Shown: positions 58,699 through 64,000 of the stretch, one piece after another
Position numbering within the stretch: the stretch's first letter is position 1
How the letters are laid out: each line of letters starts with the position of its first letter
Assembly: GCA_963757265.1 (NCBI GenBank)
Contig: CAVWRA010000005.1
Location: 1 to 64,000 of the forward strand
Direction: 5' to 3'
Length of the DNA stretch: 64,000 nucleotides
Source of the DNA: CAIVVT01 sp963757265
Lineage (GTDB): Bacteria; Acidobacteriota; Terriglobia; Bryobacterales; Bryobacteraceae
Program-made: the position numbers and the translations under genes
The notes under the pieces: generated by a model
Told to the model about the DNA's origin: nothing
Seen by the model: only the letters and a program-made list of their open reading frames with translations
The model's database searches: none

Positions 58699-60009
58699 AT
58701 GCAGGATTCGCCGGACGTCCCCTTTATTCCCGCCGCTCCATCAGATCCCATGATCGAGGAAAAGTCGCGAACCGGATTGGACAGTATTGAGGCCGATCAG
58801 GTCGTATGGTCCGCATCCGATCGCGCCGTCCGGATCATCGCCGCCAAGTCGTTGCTGGAGGAGCTGCGGGCCGCCGCCTACCGCGCCAGGTTTGGCAACC
58901 GGCGGGCCGGCGTAGAGATCGGCGGCGTGCTGTACGGGCGCCGCTCGGCCGCGGGGATGGAACTCCAAGGCTGGGCGCCCATCGATTGCGGGTGCTCCTA
59001 CGGTCCGTCCTTCCGTCTGACCGGCCGCGAACAGGGGACGCTGGCTTGTCTGCTGGATGGCCTGAAGGGGGAATTGGCCGCCCAGGATTTTGAAGTCCTG
59101 GGCTGGTTTGTCAGCCGCATTGGAGGCGAGCGGGTTCCGGCGGAGTTTGACAGCGAGTTGCACATGCGATTTTTCTCCACGCCGGGCAGCCTGCTGTGCG
59201 TACTCCAGCCGCGCCGGGAGGGCGACGTCTGGACCGCCGTCCATGTTTATGAAAGCGAGGCTCAGCGGCTGGTCCCCTGCGACCCGCTGTGGGTGATCGA
59301 TCCGGCGGTGGTGAGCGTGGGCGAACAAAGTGCGGCCTCGCGCGCGGCCATGGTCCACCAGGAGCATGCGCTACCGTCCCTGGGCGAGGGCCATCCGCAG
59401 ATCGAAAACAACGTGATCGAGCCGCTCCCACCCCTGTCTGAACCTCCAGCAACTGCTCCACGCGCTGCGCGCGTGCCCGGCGGCGCAGGCAGCTCTAGTG
59501 GAGATTCACATACCGATAGTGCGTTGGAGTCGGTGCCCCGCTGGATGTGGAGGCTGCTCGCGCTGGTCATCGTTCTGACAATAGGCGGCGCGGCGTGGCT
59601 GTGGCTCTTCGAGTCCGATGTTGTGCGCCCGGTGCTGTTGCGTTGGACCTCCTCGGCGAGCGTGCCCCCAAGCTCCGTTTCACTGACCGCGAGAAGGGAC
59701 CGGGACCGACTGACCGTTCAGTGGGATGGGCGATCGCCGGTTTTTCTGAACCCGGTTTCCGCGCAGCTTGTTTTCGAGTTTGCCAATGCCGAACCGACGA
59801 CGGTCCCGCTGCGTCCGGATGAGGCTGAGCGAGGATACTTCATGACCTTGACCAACCTGTCGCCGAGCCGCGTGACGATGACCGTCGTCCAGGCGCCGGG
59901 CCATGAGTTCACCGAGACCTTCCTTTTCCCCGTGCCCACGAGCGTGCAGCCGGGAGCGTCAACTGCCGGGCGCGATTCCCGGCCACGCAAGCCGTCGCCA
60001 CGCAATTAG
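58699..60009 (+). CDS. membrane protein with degenerate JAMM/MPN-like domain
   Basis: 436 residues from the ATG at 58699, 5 bases after AGGAG; an ATG eight codons upstream has none. Residues about 60-175 resemble a JAB1/MPN fold: AGVEIGGVLYGRR (E73 in the position of the JAMM glutamate), a middle helix, and LGWFVSRIG (134-142) where the active family has GWYHSHP. The HxH zinc ligands are thus missing, so it is probably not a metalloprotease. A Pro/Ser linker, one TM helix (about 282-304, LLALVIVLTIGGAAWLWLF) and an outer beta domain (SSVSLTARRDRDRLTVQWDG) follow. Function unknown; the assignment is by pattern only. Confidence 0.68.
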   Translation: MQDSPDVPFIPAAPSDPMIEEKSRTGLDSIEADQVVWSASDRAVRIIAAKSLLEELRAAAYRARFGNRRAGVEIGGVLYGRRSAAGMELQGWAPIDCGCSYGPSFRLTGREQGTLACLLDGLKGELAAQDFEVLGWFVSRIGGERVPAEFDSELHMRFFSTPGSLLCVLQPRREGDVWTAVHVYESEAQRLVPCDPLWVIDPAVVSVGEQSAASRAAMVHQEHALPSLGEGHPQIENNVIEPLPPLSEPPATAPRAARVPGGAGSSSGDSHTDSALESVPRWMWRLLALVIVLTIGGAAWLWLFESDVVRPVLLRWTSSASVPPSSVSLTARRDRDRLTVQWDGRSPVFLNPVSAQLVFEFANAEPTTVPLRPDEAERGYFMTLTNLSPSRVTMTVVQAPGHEFTETFLFPVPTSVQPGASTAGRDSRPRKPSPRN

Positions 60010-60232
60010 CCGACGCACGACCCGTCAGGCGCCCATTTCCTGTTAGAAGCGGCTTGGCCGGCCGCGAGTCTTTCGCGACGAGGCGCGATGGATCGGGTCA
60101 CTCCTGATAGATTGGTTACTTGTCGGATCCGCCCTCGGGGTCAGAGCCGGGAAGAGTGCGGATCGTCTGGATCGAACCGTGGCGACGTGCTGTTCAGCCC
60201 ACGCAGCCTGATTCCCTTCGCGAAGGTCGTGC

Positions 60233-60264
60233 TCCGCGGACGGCTTGAGACCGATGTCCGCGGA
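60233..60264 (+). promoter_or_regulatory. paired TCCGCGGA palindromes upstream of the APC transporter
   Basis: TCCGCGGAC (60233-60241) and GTCCGCGGA (60256-60264) are perfect inverted copies 14 bases apart, and each contains the self-complementary octamer TCCGCGGA. They end 39 bases before the transporter ATG. They could form an mRNA hairpin or a two-site operator. The rest of the 294-base gap (60010-60303) shows nothing else recognisable. Confidence 0.4.
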
Positions 60265-60303
60265 AAAGGCTGAAGGCGAAATGCCAAACCGGAGATTGAC
60301 CTA

Positions 60304-62526
60304 ATGCTGAATGGTGACTCAAGCCGCCGGATGGCCACGCGGGTGGTGGTGGCATCGACCGTGATGCTGTCCTTCATCTCGTTCTGGCGGGCGGCAGCCA
60401 TTGTGCTGTGCGACCTGGGCAGTTCGGCGTTTTACGCGGGTGGCATCGCTGAGACGGCGATCGGGAAGTCGGCTCCCTGGTTCATCCTGGCGATCATGCT
60501 GTTCAGCTACGCCGTCCGCGCGGTGTACATCGAGAGTTGCAGCATGTTCGTCCGCGGCGGCGTGTACAAGGTGGTGCACGAGGCTCTGGGCGGAACGCTG
60601 GCGAAGTTCTCGGTGTCGGCGCTGTTGTTCGACTACGTGCTCACCGGCCCAATCAGCGCGGTCAGCGCGGGCCTGTACATCGCCGGGCTGCTGAACGAGT
60701 CGGTGGAGGCGGCCGGCCACAAGGCCTGGATGGTCGATCCGAAGATCTTTGCCGCGGGCTTCGCGGTTGTGGTGACGGTCTATTTCTGGCGCAAGAACGT
60801 CATCGGAGTGCATGAATCCAGCCAGAAGGCCCTGCGCATCATGCAGGTGACGACTGTAATGGTCGTCATGTTGATCGTCTGGGCGCTGTACACGATTCTC
60901 ACGCGCGGCTACCATCCGGTTCCGCTGCCCTCGCCAGAGAACTTCCACGTTTCGAGCGAGTCCCTGGGATGGCTGAACGGGACGGGCGTGGAACAACTGG
61001 TGTGGGTAGTAGTGCTGGTGGGGTTGGGGCACTCGCTGCTGGCGATGAGCGGCGAGGAGAGCCTGGCGCAGGTGAACCGCGAGATTGCGCATCCCAAGTT
61101 AAAGAACCTCGAAAAGACCGGCCTGGTGATCTTCGTCTACAGCATGCTGTTCACTTCGCTGGTGTCGTTCTTCGCCGTGATGCTGATCCCGGACGAAGTA
61201 CGGACCAAGCTGTACATCGACAACCTGATCGGCGGGTTGGCGATGTACCTCTCAGGGCCGCTGTGGGCGCGGCTGAGCTTTCACGCCTTCGTGGTCGTGG
61301 TCGGCGCGATCATCCTGTCGGGTGCCGTCAACACGGCAATCCTGGGTTCGAATGGCGTGCTGAATCGGGTCGCCGAAGACGGCGTACTGCCCGATCTCCT
61401 GCGCAAGCCACACAAGAAGTTCGGCACAACGTCGCGGCTCATCAACCTGATCGCGGGACTGCAGCTGCTGACCATCCTGATCAGCCGGGGCGACGTCTAC
61501 CTGCTGGGCGAAGCATACGCCTTTGGGGTGATCTGGAGCTTCGCCATGAAGTCGCTGTCCGTGCTGGTGCTGCGCTACAAGCAGCCGCAGGCGCGGGACT
61601 GGCGCGTGCCGCTGAACTTCAAACTCAAGGGCATCGAGCTTCCTGTGGGACTGTTCCTGATCACGCTGATTCTGTTCGCTCTGGCGGTCACCAATCTGAT
61701 GACCAAGAAAACGGCAACGATCGCCGGCATCGGCTTTACGATCGCCTTGTTCACGCTTTTCGAGATCAGCGAGAGGATTCACAAGCGCCACAAGACGGCG
61801 GCGCAAGCAGCGGAGTTGGAGAAGTTCAACCTCGAGGAGACGCCGGAGCCCGAATCGGCGCTGCCGAGGGTCAGACCGGGCGGCGTGCTCGTGGCCGTGG
61901 GCAACCCCAACCGCCTGGACGTCCTGCAGCGGGCGCTCGAGAAGACCAACACGCGCGAGTTGGACATCGTCGTGATGACGGTCAAGCGCCTGACCAGCGC
62001 CGGCTCGGGCGAGCATGACCTCTCCGCGGGGCAAGTTTTCTCCACCGACATCCAGATTCTGTTCAGTAGGGTGGTGACGCTGGCGGAAAAGGCTGGCAAG
62101 CACGTCGAACTGCTGGTGGTGCCCGGAACGCAAGTCAATGAAGTCATCCTGGAGACAGCTGCCAAGCTGAAGTCGGCGCTGATCATGATCGGAGTGTCCG
62201 GCAAGATGCCCCTGGATGCCTTGGCCAAGAGCTTTGGCGACGCCTGGGAGCACCTGCCCGCGCCGCGGCCGAAACTCTCGCTTGAGATCGTTGAGCCGGG
62301 AGTGGAGGATCGCAATTTCATCAATCTGGGGCCGCATCCGCCGCGCCTTTGGCCGGAGGACGAAGAGCTGCTGCATCGCCTGTGGCTGGAGATCAGCGAA
62401 CAGGAGCCGGGTCAGATCCTGCACCATCGCGATGTGCTGCGGGTGGCGCTGCGACGGCTCGATCGCGACTGGAGTTCCGGCCAGCACAAAGATGTGCTGG
62501 GAGAAGTTGAGGAGTCTTCCTCCTGA
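60304..62526 (+). CDS. APC-family transporter with C-terminal cytoplasmic domain
   Basis: 740 residues. Residues 12-500 contain about 12 hydrophobic segments of an APC amino-acid/polyamine permease (FWRAAAIVLCDLGSSAFYAGGIAETAIG at TM1, GGVYKVVHEALGGTLAKFSVSALLFDYVLTGPISAVSAG). Residues about 525-690 look like a universal-stress-protein-type alpha/beta domain (GGVLVAVGNPNRLDVLQRAL, ELDIVVMTVKRL, KHVELLVVPGTQVNEVILETAAKLKSALIMIGVSGKMPLDALAKSFGDAWEHLP). The last 50 residues are acidic and charged. The soluble domain may sense a nucleotide and gate transport (inference). GGAG lies 8 bases before the ATG. Confidence 0.88.
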   Translation: MLNGDSSRRMATRVVVASTVMLSFISFWRAAAIVLCDLGSSAFYAGGIAETAIGKSAPWFILAIMLFSYAVRAVYIESCSMFVRGGVYKVVHEALGGTLAKFSVSALLFDYVLTGPISAVSAGLYIAGLLNESVEAAGHKAWMVDPKIFAAGFAVVVTVYFWRKNVIGVHESSQKALRIMQVTTVMVVMLIVWALYTILTRGYHPVPLPSPENFHVSSESLGWLNGTGVEQLVWVVVLVGLGHSLLAMSGEESLAQVNREIAHPKLKNLEKTGLVIFVYSMLFTSLVSFFAVMLIPDEVRTKLYIDNLIGGLAMYLSGPLWARLSFHAFVVVVGAIILSGAVNTAILGSNGVLNRVAEDGVLPDLLRKPHKKFGTTSRLINLIAGLQLLTILISRGDVYLLGEAYAFGVIWSFAMKSLSVLVLRYKQPQARDWRVPLNFKLKGIELPVGLFLITLILFALAVTNLMTKKTATIAGIGFTIALFTLFEISERIHKRHKTAAQAAELEKFNLEETPEPESALPRVRPGGVLVAVGNPNRLDVLQRALEKTNTRELDIVVMTVKRLTSAGSGEHDLSAGQVFSTDIQILFSRVVTLAEKAGKHVELLVVPGTQVNEVILETAAKLKSALIMIGVSGKMPLDALAKSFGDAWEHLPAPRPKLSLEIVEPGVEDRNFINLGPHPPRLWPEDEELLHRLWLEISEQEPGQILHHRDVLRVALRRLDRDWSSGQHKDVLGEVEESSS

Positions 62527-62559
62527 GCGGAAAATCGCAACGCAGACCGGCGGCGAGCT

Positions 62560-63031
62560 ATGAGTGAGATACAAGTGCGGTTGGCGACGCCCGCCGACGC
62601 CGAGTTCCTGGTCCGAGGCAACGCTGAGATGGCCCTGGAGACAGAACATCTGTCGCTGGATCTGGACCGGCTGAGGGATGGAGTCCACGCGCTGATCGAA
62701 AAACCTGTTCGCGGCGTTTACTATGTCGCTGAAGTTGAACGGGCGGCGCGCCGGACAAATGATGATCACCTACGAATGGTCGGATTGGCGCAACGGCGTC
62801 TTCTGGTGGATCCAGAGCGTTTACGTGGAGCGCATGTTCCGAAGGCAGGGAGTTTTCAGAGCGCTGTATCGGTACATCGAAAATCTCGCGAGGACAACGT
62901 CCGGGGTCTGCGGGCTGCGATTGTATGTAGAGAATGGCAACAGTCAGGCTCAGGCGATCTACGAACGCGTCGGCATGAGACGGACAGTTTACCAGATGTT
63001 CGAGGTCGATTTTGTGTTGGGACGGGAGTGA
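62560..63031 (+). pseudogene. GNAT-family N-acetyltransferase, frameshifted
   Basis: The first frame (ATG 62560) gives the GNAT N-terminus IQVRLATPADAEFLVRGNAEMALETEHLSLDLDRLRDGVHALIEKPVRGVYYVAEV. Homology then continues one base ahead: NGRRAGQMMITYEWSDWRNGVFWWIQSVYVERMFRRQGVFRALYRYIENLA (acetyl-CoA loop RRQGVFRAL), VCGLRLYVENGNSQAQAIYERVGMRRTVYQMFEVDF, ending at 63031. One extra base in GAAGTTGAACGGGCGG (62731-62746) explains the break. Undamaged it would be a single-domain acetyltransferase of about 156 residues with unknown acceptor. Confidence 0.85.
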
Positions 63032-63327
63032 GACGTCCGTCTTTTACACAGCAATCAATGACTTGCAGGAGTTTGTGAAACCAGCGACCAGTCTGAGGTG
63101 CGCCCGGCGGCGGTCCGGCACGGGCAGGTGATTCCCGAGCGTGCAGGTCCAGAACCCCGAAGAACTGTTGAACTCCACAGCATCGATGTTGTAATTCTCA
63201 GCGGTGTTCTGACGGATCGACAAAAACGTTCCTTTAAGAATCAGTCATTTACGAGAAGTGCTCGATTGGGCCCCGGCGTGCAGTGTAGAGGGTGGCCCCA
63301 GAGAGCGGCCAGAAGGAGCACAAGACA

Positions 63328-63993
63328 ATGGCAGTTCTACTACTCATCATCACTTTCGCGGTTTTCATCGCCATCGACTGGGTGATGAATCATGGCAAGG
63401 CGCCGGCATTGAGTTTGGCTGAATCGCAGGAGGCCGGCGGTGAGCCGGCGGACGAAATCGTGGCTGGTTTCCATCTACCCAAGCGGTTGCGCTATCACGC
63501 CGGCCACACCTGGGTGCAGCGCGAAAGGAAGAACCTGAACCGCGTCGGCGCCGACGAGTTCGCCGCCATATTCGCCGGTCCCGTGGAGCGCATCGAATTG
63601 CCCAAACCAGGTACCTGGGTGCGTCAGGGTCAGAAGGCTATCTCATTGTTCCGGAACGGGGATAAGATCGAAATGGTTTCTCCCGTCGAAGGGGAAATCG
63701 TGGAAGTGAACCAGGATCTGCTGAACGATCCGGCGTTACTGCGCCGCGACCCGTATGGCGATGGCTGGCTGATGTCCGTCTTCGCCCCTGACGAGGAAGG
63801 GCCGACGCGCAACCTGCTGCCGGTGACTCTGATCTCGACCTGGATGCGGGACGCGGCGGAGAAATTCTACCTCCTGCAGCCCATGCCGGCTGGTGCCACG
63901 GCAGCGGATGGCGGGCGTCCTTCTGAGTTCGCCACGGCATCGCTGCCCCCTGAAGTGTGGAAAAAATCTGCAAAGGAGTTCTTCCTCAGCTAG
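63328..63993 (+). CDS. membrane-anchored GcvH-like lipoyl-domain protein
   Basis: 221 residues from the ATG at 63328, ten bases after AAGGAG. One TM helix at 2-20 (VLLLIITFAVFIAIDWVM) is followed by a GcvH-like hammerhead: RYHAGHTWVQRERKNLNRVGADEFAAIFAGPVERIELPKPGTWVRQGQKAISLFRNGDKIEMVSPVEGEIVEVNQDLLNDPALLRRDPYGDGWLMSV (56-152). K113 (GDKIEMVSPVEG) is at the lipoyl-lysine position. GcvH is normally soluble and about 130 residues, so the anchor and 65-residue C-terminal tail set this one apart. It may carry a lipoyl group for membrane redox chemistry. No glycine-cleavage genes are near. Confidence 0.85.
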   Translation: MAVLLLIITFAVFIAIDWVMNHGKAPALSLAESQEAGGEPADEIVAGFHLPKRLRYHAGHTWVQRERKNLNRVGADEFAAIFAGPVERIELPKPGTWVRQGQKAISLFRNGDKIEMVSPVEGEIVEVNQDLLNDPALLRRDPYGDGWLMSVFAPDEEGPTRNLLPVTLISTWMRDAAEKFYLLQPMPAGATAADGGRPSEFATASLPPEVWKKSAKEFFLS

Positions 63994-64000
63994 CTGCGAC

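Noticed and set aside
60088..60273. 61-residue + strand open frame in the gap before the APC transporter
   Set aside because: No ribosome-binding site and unstructured composition; it also covers the palindromic repeat, so a regulatory gap is likelier.
61252..62769. 505-residue leftward open frame
   Set aside because: Antisense to the APC transporter and GNAT genes, which carry clear family motifs; Arg/His/Gln-rich shadow.
63267..63284. Sigma-54-like TGGGCCCCGGCGTGCA before the GcvH-like gene
   Set aside because: GG-GC spacing is right but TT is missing from the -12 element and CACG is mostly lost, so it is not convincing.

Overview
The window is GC-rich bacterial chromosome of about 64 kb. 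It most likely comes from an acidobacterium of the Bryobacterales/Solibacter type (inference). The grounds are a secreted VWFA protein of the architecture abundant in Acidobacteriota (11.3-12.3 kb), secreted or Tat-exported glycan enzymes, a cytochrome c, and an almost complete Gram-negative flagellar set including P- and L-ring genes. No rRNA, tRNA, CRISPR array, phage or IS transposase was seen.

Layout. 0-3 kb: the first 21 codons of a patatin-like protein at the left edge, a small cytochrome c divergent from a LysR regulator, two small uncharacterised proteins, and a roughly 180-bp palindromic intergenic element. 3-19 kb: mostly single housekeeping genes (RmlD-like reductase, DinB-like protein, AlkA-type glycosylase, aldo/keto reductase, a heptose adenylyltransferase/phosphatase fusion, RhaT-like transporter, MtaB), a tripartite RND efflux operon (4.7-10.4 kb), a VWFA protein and a beta-propeller protein. 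19-30 kb: a detached fliM, a membrane-bound spermidine-synthase-like protein, a histidine kinase / winged-helix protein / NtrC-type regulator cluster, ribosomal protein S1, and an ECF sigma / anti-sigma-HEAT / double-PDZ operon.

30-49.5 kb is the flagellar core. A leftward operon carries fliK-flgD-flgE-fliN-fliO-fliP-fliQ-fliR-flhB-flhA-flhF-fliA-fliY-like-SwrB-like. A rightward operon carries flgF-flgG-flgA-flgH-flgI-flgJ. They diverge from a 221-bp gap that holds two back-to-back sigma-54 (-24/-12) promoters. A short leftward flaG-fliS operon has a sigma-28-like promoter, and fliM has a similar one. Flagellin, fliD, flgB/C, fliE-fliJ, motAB and flhG are not in the window. The leftward operon is clearly AT-richer than its surroundings in places.

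49.5-64 kb: an isolated nuoB, then carbohydrate genes (malQ, a secreted GH36-like alpha-galactosidase, a Tat-exported GH127-like protein broken by a frameshift), a type-B carboxylesterase, a membrane protein with a degenerate JAMM/MPN-like domain, an APC transporter with a C-terminal cytoplasmic region, a frameshifted GNAT acetyltransferase and a membrane-anchored GcvH-like lipoyl protein.

Most notable points: the divergent sigma-54 promoters lie so close to their start codons that fliK and flgF (and fliM from its sigma-28-like promoter) would be translated from almost leaderless mRNAs; the stress-type sigma/anti-sigma/PDZ module; the receiver-less winged-helix protein inside a two-component operon; the long palindrome; and two single-base frameshifts.
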